NCBI GenBank assembly: GCA_964453335.1
Contig: CAYVOK010000016.1
Span: 1-64,000, forward strand
Direction of reading: 5' to 3'
DNA from: VGBO01 sp964453335
GTDB lineage: Bacteria; Actinomycetota; Acidimicrobiia; Acidimicrobiales; CAIXPF01
Length of the DNA: 64,000 nucleotides
The notes under the pieces are model-generated. The model made no database searches and was not told the DNA's origin. It was given only the letters and a program-made list of their open reading frames with translations. Made by a program: the position numbers and the translations under genes. Below are positions 47,143 through 54,659 of the stretch, one piece after another; position 1 is the stretch's first letter, and every line of letters starts with the position of its first letter.

Positions 47143-47277
47143 ATGAAGAGGACCTACCAGCCGAACAACCGGCGCCGGGCGAAGCGTCACGGCTTCCGTA
47201 CCCGGATGGCGACCCGTGCAGGTCGGGCCGTGCTGCGGGCACGCCGCCTCAAGGGTCGGAACCGCCTGTCGGCGTGA
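47143..47277 (+). CDS. rpmH: 50S ribosomal protein L34
   Basis: 44 aa, highly basic: MKRTYQPNNRRRAKRHGFR, then RLKGRNRLSA. ATG with GAGGAC upstream. Its stop overlaps the rnpA start as GTGA, the ordinary arrangement. Confidence 0.98.
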   Translation: MKRTYQPNNRRRAKRHGFRTRMATRAGRAVLRARRLKGRNRLSA

Positions 47278-47669
47278 TCGACCCGATCTCGGATCGGGCG
47301 ACGTTCGCTGCATTCCGGCGCGCCCGTCGGGCCGGGAGCGGGTCGGTGCGCGTCCGGTACCTGGCGCCCGAGGAGCTGCCGGTCCGCCGGGGCTCGTTGT
47401 CGGCGCGCCCGGTCGGTCCGACCCGGGTCGCCTATGCGATCGGCCGGCCGGTCGGTGGTGCGGTGTTGCGGAACCGGGTGCGCCGACGTCTCCGGGCGGT
47501 CGTTGCGGAGCTCGATCGTGCCGACGGCACGCTCGTTCCCGGCGCCTACCTGATCGCCGCCGGCGCCGAGGCCGCCGAGGTCCCCTTCGACACGCTGCGG
47601 GGTGACCTGCGGCGGGCGGTCGACCGGGCGCATCGACGGAGTCCGGTCGGGACTGAGGTTGTGTCGTGA
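47274..47669 (+). CDS. rnpA: Ribonuclease P protein component
   Basis: 131 aa, GTG start overlapping the rpmH stop. RVAYAIGRPVGGAVLRNRVR, then RRLRAVV is the RNR motif that contacts M1 RNA. Completes tRNA 5' processing. The C-terminus overlaps yidD by 4 nt. Confidence 0.95.
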   Translation: MIDPISDRATFAAFRRARRAGSGSVRVRYLAPEELPVRRGSLSARPVGPTRVAYAIGRPVGGAVLRNRVRRRLRAVVAELDRADGTLVPGAYLIAAGAEAAEVPFDTLRGDLRRAVDRAHRRSPVGTEVVS

Positions 47670-47953
47670 CCGTCGCCGAGTCGGACACGCCTGTCATCAC
47701 CACGGAACGTGGTCGCCCCACACCCTCGGTGGTCACACGAGGCGTGCTCGCCCTGATCGGCGCCTACCAGTGGGCGTTCGCCTGGCGCCCCTCCCCCTGT
47801 CGCTTCGTGCCGTCCTGCTCGCAGTACGCGCTCGAGGCAGTCGAGCGGCACGGTGCGGTGCGCGGCACCCGATTCACCGTGGCCCGACTCTGCCGCTGTC
47901 ACCCCTGGGGTCCCCATGGTGAGGATCCCGTCCCCGCTCCGGAAGGCAACTAG
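47666..47953 (+). CDS. yidD: Membrane protein insertion efficiency factor YidD
   Basis: 95 aa, GTG start overlapping rnpA. CRFVPSCSQYALEAVERHG, then CRCHPWGPHGEDPVP is the conserved three-Cys signature. A 20-residue N-terminal extension precedes the usual start. Membrane-associated; aids YidC-dependent insertion. Confidence 0.95.
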   Translation: MTVAESDTPVITTERGRPTPSVVTRGVLALIGAYQWAFAWRPSPCRFVPSCSQYALEAVERHGAVRGTRFTVARLCRCHPWGPHGEDPVPAPEGN

Positions 47954-48940
47954 ATGTTCGACGGACTGTTCGAGGGTATGGCGTGGGTTCTCGCCGGCGC
48001 CTACGACCTCACTCACTCCTACGGGATCTCCATCATCCTGCTGACGCTCGTCGTCATGGCGTTCGTGACCCCGCTGACGCTCAAGGGCACCCGCTCGATG
48101 ATGGCGATGCAGGCGTTCCAGCCCGAGATCCGGCGTATCCAGCAGGAGTTCAAGGGCGATCGACAGAAGCAGAACGAGGAACTGCTCAAGTTCTACCGGG
48201 AGAACAAGATCAACCCGGTCGGGAGCTGTCTGCCGCTGCTGATCCAGGCGCCGATCTTCATCGTGCTCTTCCGGGTGATCAGCGGGCTGACCCGCGTCGG
48301 GGAGGACGGCAACTTCGATCCGAAGTACCTCGACGGGAACACCGAGCTGTACGACTCCCTGTCGAAGCATGCCGAGATGCGGTTCGTCGGCATCGACCTG
48401 GCCCAGACGCCGCTCGACGTCCTCAAGGCCGACTTCGTGCAGTCGCTCCCGTTCCTGCTGATCGTGGCGCTGGTCGGGGCGAGCAGCTACATCCAGCAGC
48501 GACAGGTGTCGGGTCGGAACCCGGGGCAGATGACCCCGCAGCAGAAGCAGATGATGCGGATCATCCCGCTCTTCTCCCTCACCGTCGCCTGGTTCCCCGC
48601 CGCCCTCGGCATCTACTGGGTGACGTCCAACGCGGTCCGGGTGCTGACCCAGACCTACATCTCGCGGCGCATGTACGGCATCAAGAAGGGTGTCGTGCCG
48701 GCGGTCGTGGAGACCACGGCGAAGGAGAAGCCGGCCGCACCGAAGCCGACGGGGACGACCGAACCGAAGGCAAAGCCTGGTCGGGTCACCCCGTCGAAGA
48801 AGCCCGGCGCGGCTCGCCCGCCGGCGAACCGTCCGACGACCGGTCGTCGGACATCGGATCCAGGACGCACCGGTGGATCGCGTCCTCGCCGCCGGCCGGA
48901 ACCTCCGGCCTCGGGCGATCAGGGGAAGGGAAAGCGCTGA
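47954..48940 (+). CDS. yidC: Membrane protein insertase YidC
   Basis: 328 aa. Five-segment YidC/Oxa1 core: a TM near residue 25 (GISIILLTLVVMAFVTPLTL), the cytoplasmic hairpin QPEIRRIQQEFKGDRQKQNEE, INPVGSCLPLLIQAPIF and a final IYWVTSNAVRVLTQ. The last 80 residues form a Lys/Pro/Arg-rich tail that could bind ribosomes. ATG immediately follows the yidD stop. Confidence 0.96.
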   Translation: MFDGLFEGMAWVLAGAYDLTHSYGISIILLTLVVMAFVTPLTLKGTRSMMAMQAFQPEIRRIQQEFKGDRQKQNEELLKFYRENKINPVGSCLPLLIQAPIFIVLFRVISGLTRVGEDGNFDPKYLDGNTELYDSLSKHAEMRFVGIDLAQTPLDVLKADFVQSLPFLLIVALVGASSYIQQRQVSGRNPGQMTPQQKQMMRIIPLFSLTVAWFPAALGIYWVTSNAVRVLTQTYISRRMYGIKKGVVPAVVETTAKEKPAAPKPTGTTEPKAKPGRVTPSKKPGAARPPANRPTTGRRTSDPGRTGGSRPRRRPEPPASGDQGKGKR

Positions 48941-48942
48941 AC

Positions 48943-49218
48943 ATGGAATGGGTGGAGGTCGTCGGCCGTACGGTCGAGGAGGCAAAGGACCGGGCGCTCG
49001 ATCTGCTCGGTGTGGANNNNNNNNNNNNNNNNNNNNNNNNNNNNNNNNNNNNNNNNNNNNNNNNNNNNNNNNNNNNNNNNNNNNNNNNNNNNNNNNNNNN
49101 NNNNNNNNNNNNNNNNCGCAAGGTGGTGCACGACACGGTCGGCACGATCGAGGGCGTGCAGAGCCTGTCGGAGGGCGAGGAGCCCCGTCGACGCGTGGTG
49201 ATCGTCCCGGCCGGCTGA
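48943..49218 (+). CDS. jag: Jag/KhpB RNA-binding protein, interrupted by assembly gap
   Basis: Only the ends are visible. MEWVEVVGRTVEEAKDRALD is the Jag N-terminal domain; RKVVHDTVGTIEGVQSLSEG, then RRRVVIVPAG is the end of the R3H domain. The KH domain and most of R3H must lie in the 100 N. If the gap were truly 100 bp the protein would be about 91 aa, shorter than usual, so the gap is probably longer. The frames on both sides agree by chance or by true length. Confidence 0.85.
   Translation: MEWVEVVGRTVEEAKDRALDLLGVXXXXXXXXXXXXXXXXXXXXXXXXXXXXXXXXXXRKVVHDTVGTIEGVQSLSEGEEPRRRVVIVPAG
49017..49116. other. Assembly gap, 100 N
   Basis: A run of exactly 100 N, the convention for a scaffold gap of unknown length. 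It lies inside jag and hides its KH and R3H domains. Nothing can be said of its content. Confidence 0.99.
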
Positions 49219-49244
49219 GCCCGGAACACGATCGAGTCCGGTGC

Positions 49245-49275
49245 GGCGACCCTGCGGGGTCGCCGTCGCCGTTTT
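49245..49275 (+). terminator. Intrinsic terminator after jag
   Basis: GGCGACCC and GGGTCGCC form an 8-bp stem with a 4-nt loop 27 nt after the jag stop, followed by GTCGCCG and TTTT. It would end the rpmH-to-jag operon just before the rsmG promoter-like TACGCT. Confidence 0.65.
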
Positions 49276-49305
49276 CGGCCGGGTGACGGCGTACGCTGCG
49301 CCGCC

Positions 49306-49917
49306 GTGACGGAGGAACTCCACGCGGTCCTCGAGGAGAGTCGGCGTCTCGGGTTCCTCGGCCCGGGCCCGGTCGACGATCACATCGCGCACGCCGAACG
49401 GTTCTGTCGTCTCGTCGGGGACGTCTCCGGCTCGTTCGTCGACCTCGGGTCGGGCGGCGGTGTGCCCGGTCTCGTCGCACTCGCTGTCTGGCCGCAGGCG
49501 AGCGGTGTCCTCCTCGACGCACAGGCGAAGCGTTGCGCGTTCCTCCGGCGGTCGGTCGTCGACCTGGGCTGGGCCGGTCGGACGACGATCGTGGAGGACC
49601 GGGCAGAACGGGCGGGTCGGGTGGCCGACCTGCGCGAGGCCGCTGACCTGGTGCTCGTCCGGTCGTTCGGCCCTCCGGCCCCGACCGCCGAGTGCGCGGC
49701 GGCGTTCGTGCGACCGGGTGGACGGGTCGCCGTGAGCGAGCCCCCCTCCGGTTCCGAGGCACGGTGGCCCGCCGCGGGACTCGCCGTGCTCGGGCTCGAG
49801 CTCGAGGTGCTCCGGCACGACGACGGCGTGCACGTGGCCGTCCTCCGCAAGGTCGCACCGCTCGACGACCGGTACCCACGGGCGGACGGGGTGCCGGGAA
49901 AGCGCCCACTGTTCTGA
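49306..49917 (+). CDS. rsmG: 16S rRNA (guanine-N7) methyltransferase RsmG
   Basis: 203 aa. SAM-binding FVDLGSGGGVPGLV near residue 45, LLDAQAKRCAFLRR near 70 and the family's C-terminal GKRPLF. Methylates G527 of 16S rRNA. GTG start with TACGCT ending 8 nt upstream. Upstream of parS and parAB, the ordinary order. Confidence 0.93.
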   Translation: MTEELHAVLEESRRLGFLGPGPVDDHIAHAERFCRLVGDVSGSFVDLGSGGGVPGLVALAVWPQASGVLLDAQAKRCAFLRRSVVDLGWAGRTTIVEDRAERAGRVADLREAADLVLVRSFGPPAPTAECAAAFVRPGGRVAVSEPPSGSEARWPAAGLAVLGLELEVLRHDDGVHVAVLRKVAPLDDRYPRADGVPGKRPLF

Positions 49918-49925
49918 CCAACCGG

Positions 49926-49941
49926 TGTTCCACGTGGAACA
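49926..49941. other. parS site 1
   Basis: TGTTCCACGTGGAACA, a perfect 16-bp palindrome matching the parS consensus TGTTTCACGTGAAACA in all but the paired C/G positions. ParB would nucleate here. It lies 9 bp after the rsmG stop, 148 bp before parA. Confidence 0.93.
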
Positions 49942-49962
49942 TCAGCTCGTCACTCCCCCGGA

Positions 49963-49978
49963 TGTTCCACGTGGAACG
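49963..49978. other. parS site 2
   Basis: TGTTCCACGTGGAACG matches site 1 at 15 of 16 positions and lies 37 bp downstream of it. The pair sits 24 bp before a TATGCT hexamer (50002-50007) that may be the parAB -10 element, so ParB binding could also repress its own operon. Confidence 0.88.
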
Positions 49979-50073
49979 CGCCGACCGTCACCGGGCGTCG
50001 GTATGCTCCACGAGGTTCGCCGTCCAACCGCCGTCGTGGCGGGCGGGCACCCTCGACGAGGTCGGAGCACACG

Positions 50074-50856
50074 ATGGAGCCGAAGCCCTTTCCCCGGATC
50101 ATCGCCGTTGCGAACCAGAAGGGCGGCGTCGGTAAGACCACCACGACCGTGAACCTGTCGGCGGCGCTGGCCGACCTAGGGTATCGGACGCTGGTCATCG
50201 ACCTCGATCCCCAGGGCAACGCGACGACCGGTCTCGGCCTCGACCCGTGGGCGGCCGAGATCTCCATGTACGACGTGCTCCTGCGGGATGCGGCACTCGA
50301 GGACTGCATCGAGGCGACCTCGGTCCGCAACCTCTTCGTCGCTCCCTCCAAGCTCGATCTCGCCGGGGCCGAGGTCGAACTCGTGCCGGCGTTCAGCCGC
50401 GAGATGCGGCTCCGCCGGGCGATCGAGCCGATCCAGGACGACTACCAGTTCATCTTCCTCGACTGCCCGCCGTCACTCGGACTTCTCACGGTGAACGCGC
50501 TGGCGGCGGCGAGCGAGGTGCTCGTCCCCGTCCAGTGCGAGTACTACGCACTCGAGGGCCTGGGCCAGCTCCTGCGCAACGTCGACCTGGTGAAGAAGAG
50601 CCTGAACCCGGTCCTCGAGGTGAGCACCCTCGTGCTCGTCATGTACGACGCCCGGACCAACCTGTCGACGCAGGTCGTCGAGGAGGTCCGTGCGCATTTC
50701 GGCGACAAGGTCTGCCGATCCCTCATCCCCCGCAACGTGCGGCTGGCCGAGGCGTCGTCGTTCCGCCAGCCGATCACCGTGTTCGATCCGATGAGCCGGG
50801 GCGCGATCGCGTACCGGACGCTCGCCAAGGAGGTCAGTGGTGGGGCAACGACGTAG
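50074..50856 (+). CDS. parA: Chromosome partitioning ATPase ParA (Soj)
   Basis: 260 aa. Deviant Walker A QKGGVGKTTTTVN near residue 15, LDCPPSLGLLTVNAL for the switch II region, VPVQCEYYALEGL after. Moves ParB-parS from the pole to segregate origins. ATG with GGAG upstream; the C-terminus overlaps parB by 20 nt. Confidence 0.96.
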   Translation: MEPKPFPRIIAVANQKGGVGKTTTTVNLSAALADLGYRTLVIDLDPQGNATTGLGLDPWAAEISMYDVLLRDAALEDCIEATSVRNLFVAPSKLDLAGAEVELVPAFSREMRLRRAIEPIQDDYQFIFLDCPPSLGLLTVNALAAASEVLVPVQCEYYALEGLGQLLRNVDLVKKSLNPVLEVSTLVLVMYDARTNLSTQVVEEVRAHFGDKVCRSLIPRNVRLAEASSFRQPITVFDPMSRGAIAYRTLAKEVSGGATT

Positions 50857-51760
50857 TGGTCTCGGGCGGGGCCTCGGTGCGCTGATCCCGAGTGACGTGG
50901 CGCCGCAGGGCAGCGGCACCTTCCAGGATCTGCCGATCGAGGCGATCGAACCGAACCGGTACCAGCCTCGCGAAACCTTCGACGAGGAGGCCCTCGCCAC
51001 GCTCACGGCCTCGATCCGTGAGCTCGGCGTGCTCCAACCGGTGCTCGTCCGTCCGTTCGAGGACGACGCCGAGCGCTTCGAGCTGATCGCCGGTGAACGA
51101 CGCTGGCGGGCCGCCCGCCGGGCCGGGCTGCTCAGCATCCCGGCGGTCGTCCGACCGATCGAGGACAAGACGGCCCTCGAGCAGGCGCTCGTCGAGAACC
51201 TGCACCGCGCCGACCTGAACCCGCTCGAGGAGGCGGCCGCCTACCAGCAGCTCGTCGAGGACTTCGGGCTCACCCAGGACCAGGTCGCCACCCGGGTCGG
51301 CCGCAGCCGCTCGGCGGTGGCGAACACGCTGCGGCTGCTGCAGCTACCGATGCCGGTGCAACGCCTGCTCGTTGAGGGCCGTCTCGCCGCAGGGCATGCC
51401 CGTGCACTCGCCGGGGTCGACGACGCAGCGGTCCAGATCAGCCTCGCGACCCAGATCGCCGAGGACGGCCTGACGGTGCGCGACGCCGAGGAACTCGTCC
51501 GACGCAACGGTGCACCGGCCGACGACGTGGCCGCCGCCCCCGCGGATCGACCGGCGACGGTCGTCGGTCGTCCGGTCCCGCCCGGTCCCGCAGCGACGCT
51601 CCGGCCGGCCGGATTGCTCGAGCTCGAGCACGTCCTCGGGGATCACTTCGAGACCACGGTGAAGGTCACGCTGTCACGGCAACGCGGCCGGATCACGATC
51701 GACTTCGCCGATCTCGACGACCTCGAGCGCATCTACCGTCGCATGGTCGGCGAGGCCTGA
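50837..51760 (+). CDS. parB: Chromosome partitioning protein ParB (Spo0J)
   Basis: 307 aa. N-terminal LGRGLGALIP, ParB/CTP-binding motifs GERRWRAA near residue 92 and ENLHRADLNPLEEAAAY near 120, helix-turn-helix (LTQDQVATRVGRSRSAVAN) and C-terminal dimer domain. It binds parS, loads SMC and slides as a CTP clamp. Two GTG codons in tandem (50837, 50840) could start it, both inside parA. Confidence 0.95.
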   Translation: MVGQRRSGLGRGLGALIPSDVAPQGSGTFQDLPIEAIEPNRYQPRETFDEEALATLTASIRELGVLQPVLVRPFEDDAERFELIAGERRWRAARRAGLLSIPAVVRPIEDKTALEQALVENLHRADLNPLEEAAAYQQLVEDFGLTQDQVATRVGRSRSAVANTLRLLQLPMPVQRLLVEGRLAAGHARALAGVDDAAVQISLATQIAEDGLTVRDAEELVRRNGAPADDVAAAPADRPATVVGRPVPPGPAATLRPAGLLELEHVLGDHFETTVKVTLSRQRGRITIDFADLDDLERIYRRMVGEA

Positions 51761-51770
51761 CCACGCTTTC

Positions 51771-51793
51771 CACAGGCTGTGAACAAGCCTGTG
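51771..51793. terminator. Hairpin between convergent parB and cwlM-like gene
   Basis: CACAGGCT and AGCCTGTG form an 8-bp stem with a 7-nt loop 10 nt after the parB stop. No T-run on either side; could end transcription both ways. The arm TTTCCACAGG also resembles a poor DnaA box. Confidence 0.4.
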
Positions 51794-51826
51794 TAACGTT
51801 GAGGTTCAGACGTCGGTGCGACAGCG

Positions 51827-52807
51827 TCAGGGTGTCGGTTGCAGCGTCCACACCCGCAGCGCGGCGGTGATCGCTGCGACGTAGCGATCGTTGTGGCGCA
51901 CGACGTCGACCGTCGGCCCGATCTCGATGAGCACCGCGGGCATCTGCGTCTCGCGCAGCTCCGGTGAGCGCCGACCGGTCGGGGCATCCGGCGGGTCGGG
52001 AACGACCGTGCCGAGCGCCGCCGTCACGAGATCGGCGAGGCGTCGGCCGGCCGGTGATTCGTCGACGAGGCCCCGGAAGAAGATCGCCTGGGCACGCGCC
52101 TCGTCGGTGACCCGGAGGGCCACGAACACCTCGGCGTGATACGAGTTCGCCCGGCGGGCCTGCTCGGAGGGGTCGGGATGCTGCAGGAGCAGCACGTCGG
52201 CGCCCTCGGCCCCGAGCGCGTGCCGGAGCTCGTGGGCGAGCGCGCCGAGGCCCCCGGGCTGCGCGATCGCGATGCGACGTCCTCGGAGTCCGGGCTCGGC
52301 CGAGCGGAGTTGTTCGGCCTGACGGACATGGGAGACGGGCACCGCCGTGGTCCGGTCGGCGCCGAGGCGCTGCAGCGCGTCGACGGTCTCGGGACCGCTG
52401 ATCCCGTCGGGGGCGAGCCCGACGTTCCGCTGGAACTCGGCGAGCGCGGTGCGGGTCAGGGGTCCGAAGATGCCGTCGGCGCGGCCCGGGTCGAACCCGA
52501 GGGCGCTGAGGCGCCGCTGCAGGTCGGCGATGTCGTCGCCCCGCATCATCGGGGCGCGCAGGTAGATCTGCCGGTCACCGAGTCGGTAGCCGGCCTCCAC
52601 GAGCGTCGACCATGTGTGCTCGTCACACGTCCCGGTCGCCTCGATCCCGTAGCGCCGCTGGAAGTCGGCGACGGCCCGCCCCGTCCCGACACCGAAGGAT
52701 CCGGGGAGATCCGGGTCGGTGCCGAGCTCGAAGGTGTGAAGTCGACGTTGAAGGTCGCGGACGGGCTCGCCCCGGCTACCGGGGCCGAGGGGGAGTGAAC
52801 TCGTCAC
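51827..52807 (-). CDS. cwlM: CwlM-like peptidoglycan-binding protein with degenerate amidase domain
   Basis: 326 aa, GTG start. Two PG-binding repeats (about 8-70 and 85-145, each ending ADFQRRYGI- or AEFQRNVGL-like) then an Amidase_3-like domain (about 170-325). The zinc-site DPGHGG reads QPGGLG and the SIHAN His reads VALRVTD, so two metal His are missing, while the late Glu (VLIEIG) remains. The mycobacterial homologue CwlM, also beside parB and trxA, is an essential regulator of MurA rather than a wall hydrolase. No signal peptide, consistent with a cytoplasmic role. Confidence 0.85.
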   Translation of the reverse strand: MTSSLPLGPGSRGEPVRDLQRRLHTFELGTDPDLPGSFGVGTGRAVADFQRRYGIEATGTCDEHTWSTLVEAGYRLGDRQIYLRAPMMRGDDIADLQRRLSALGFDPGRADGIFGPLTRTALAEFQRNVGLAPDGISGPETVDALQRLGADRTTAVPVSHVRQAEQLRSAEPGLRGRRIAIAQPGGLGALAHELRHALGAEGADVLLLQHPDPSEQARRANSYHAEVFVALRVTDEARAQAIFFRGLVDESPAGRRLADLVTAALGTVVPDPPDAPTGRRSPELRETQMPAVLIEIGPTVDVVRHNDRYVAAITAALRVWTLQPTP

Positions 52808-52847
52808 GGTCGGGTCGACCGGTCCGGAGTGCCGGGTCGCCGGAGGT

Positions 52848-53180
52848 TCAGATGAACTCGGCGAGATCGGCGCTGAGGGCGGCCTTGCCCTTGGCTCCGA
52901 CGATGGTCTTCTGCGGCTGCCCGTCCTTGAACACGATCAGCGTGGGGATGCTCATGATCCCGAACCGCTGCGCGATCGCGGCGTTCTGGGTGTCGTCGAT
53001 GTCGACCTTGGCGATCTTGAGCTTGCCGTCGAGTTCGGTGGCGAGCTCCTCGAGCACCGGGGCGATCATCTTGCACGGTCCGCACCACTCGGCCCAGAAG
53101 TCGACCAGGACGGGCTCGGACGAACCGCTGACGACTTCGTCGAAGGTGGATCCGGAAAGGTGGCTGATGTTCGCACCCAT
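52848..53180 (-). CDS. trxA: Thioredoxin
   Basis: 110 aa. VDFWAEWCGPCKMIAPVL holds the WCGPC redox pair near residue 37; SIPTLIVFKDG the cis-Pro. ATG with GGAGG 4 nt upstream. Lies 105 nt after trxB, in the usual actinobacterial order. Confidence 0.96.
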   Translation of the reverse strand: MGANISHLSGSTFDEVVSGSSEPVLVDFWAEWCGPCKMIAPVLEELATELDGKLKIAKVDIDDTQNAAIAQRFGIMSIPTLIVFKDGQPQKTIVGAKGKAALSADLAEFI

Positions 53181-53285
53181 GGTGCCTCCAGGGGGATGGC
53201 GTCCGGCATGGCGCCGGACAGGAACGGTCAACACCGGCGCCCGACCCGACATTCCGGGGGGCTCGGACCGGCAGAGATTACGACG

Positions 53286-54260
53286 TCAGGCGCCGTGGTG
53301 CAGGGCTTCGAGGTAGCGCTCGGTGTCGATCGCTGCCATGCACCCCGACCCGGCTGCAGTGATCGCCTGCCGGTAGGTGGAGTCCTGCACGTCACCGCAG
53401 GCGAACACGCCGGCCACGTTGGTCCGGGACGATCCGGCTTCGGTGCGCAGGTAGCCGACGTCGTCCATGTCGAGCTGGCCGGCGAAGAGCGCCGTGTTCG
53501 GCTGGTGGCCGATGGCGACGAACAGCCCGGTGACCTCGAGGTCCCTGACCTCGTCGGTGACGGTGTCGCGCACGACGAGCTTCTCGACGGCCTGGTCGCC
53601 GACGATCTTCTCGACCACGGTGTTCCAGGCGAAGCGGATCTTCTCGTTCTGCAGCGCTCGGTCCTGCATGATCCGGGACGCGCGGAGCGTGTCGCGTCGG
53701 TGCACCAAGGTCACGGTGCGCGCGAATTTGGTGAGGAACATCGCTTCCTCGAGCGCCGAGTCGCCGCCGCCGACGACGGCGATGTCGCGGTCACGGAAGA
53801 AGAACCCGTCGCAGGTGGCGCAGGTCGACACGCCGTAGCCCAGCAGCCGCTTCTCGTCCGGCAGGCCCAGCATGAGGGACTGCGCACCGGTGGCGACGAT
53901 CACCGCGTTGGCCGTGAGGGTCGGGTCCGCTGCGTCGGGATCGCCGATCCAGATGCGGAAGGGGCGGGCCGACAGGTCGACACGGGCGACCCGCTCGACC
54001 CGGAGCTCGGCGCCGAACCGCGCCGCCTGCGCACGCATGTCGCCCATGAGCTGCGGTCCCATGACCCCTTCGGGGAACCCGGGGAAGTTCTCGACCTCGG
54101 TGGTGAGCATGAGCTGACCGCCGGGCTGATCGGACGTCGAGGACGGCTCGCCCTCGAACACGAGGGGTTCGAGGTTCGCCCGGGCGGTGTAGATCGCCGC
54201 GGTGAGTCCGGCCGGGCCGGATCCGATGATCACGACCTCACGGGATGCGGGAGTTGCCAT
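53286..54260 (-). CDS. trxB: Thioredoxin reductase
   Basis: 324 aa. FAD motif GSGPAGLTAAIYTAR near residue 13, redox disulfide CATC near 145, NADPH motif GGGDSALEEA near 160, and the C-terminal GVFACGDV. Reduces thioredoxin with NADPH. ATG start. Confidence 0.96.
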   Translation of the reverse strand: MATPASREVVIIGSGPAGLTAAIYTARANLEPLVFEGEPSSTSDQPGGQLMLTTEVENFPGFPEGVMGPQLMGDMRAQAARFGAELRVERVARVDLSARPFRIWIGDPDAADPTLTANAVIVATGAQSLMLGLPDEKRLLGYGVSTCATCDGFFFRDRDIAVVGGGDSALEEAMFLTKFARTVTLVHRRDTLRASRIMQDRALQNEKIRFAWNTVVEKIVGDQAVEKLVVRDTVTDEVRDLEVTGLFVAIGHQPNTALFAGQLDMDDVGYLRTEAGSSRTNVAGVFACGDVQDSTYRQAITAAGSGCMAAIDTERYLEALHHGA

Positions 54261-54301
54261 GGTCGCTCCGGTTCGTCACGGGTTCGAGGTGGGTGGGGCG
54301 G

Positions 54302-54628
54302 TCAGTTCCGGGGGCTGCGTCGGGTCCAGCAGAACGCCCCGGCGGCGGTGAGCACCCCGCCGACGAGGAGGTGGACCCCCCACGTCGGCAGCACGGTGTC
54401 GAGCAGCCGGACGGCGGTGATCAGCACGAGGACGAGGGCGATCAGCCCGAGCACGACGGCGACGATCCCGTAGACGACGACCCGGGACGCGACGATCGCC
54501 GGCCCGGTCGTCTTGCGGCGGACCCCGTCGACGACGGTCTCGATCGTCTCGGCGGCCTTCGCCGGCCAGTCGCCGCCGAGGAAGCGGTCGGCGACGCCTG
54601 CTGCGTGGTCGTCGGGTGCGCGGTCCAT
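54302..54628 (-). CDS. Small two-TM membrane protein (holin/phage-shock-like layout)
   Basis: About 108 aa from the ATG at 54628; an ATG at 54640 would add four residues but overlaps a TAGGAT hexamer. An amphipathic start (AKAAETIETVVDGVRRKT), two membrane segments (about 45-70 and 78-98) and a short basic tail. It occupies the place where sigM and murJ lie in mycobacteria. Function unknown. Confidence 0.65.
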   Translation of the reverse strand: MDRAPDDHAAGVADRFLGGDWPAKAAETIETVVDGVRRKTTGPAIVASRVVVYGIVAVVLGLIALVLVLITAVRLLDTVLPTWGVHLLVGGVLTAAGAFCWTRRSPRN

Positions 54629-54659
54629 AGCGGCGGTCATCCTAGGACCACGGGCCCGA

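Noticed and set aside
47546..49942. A 798-codon minus-strand frame crossing yidD, yidC, jag and rsmG
   Set aside because: It runs through the N gap and is antisense to well-identified genes, with Arg/Pro-rich shadow composition.
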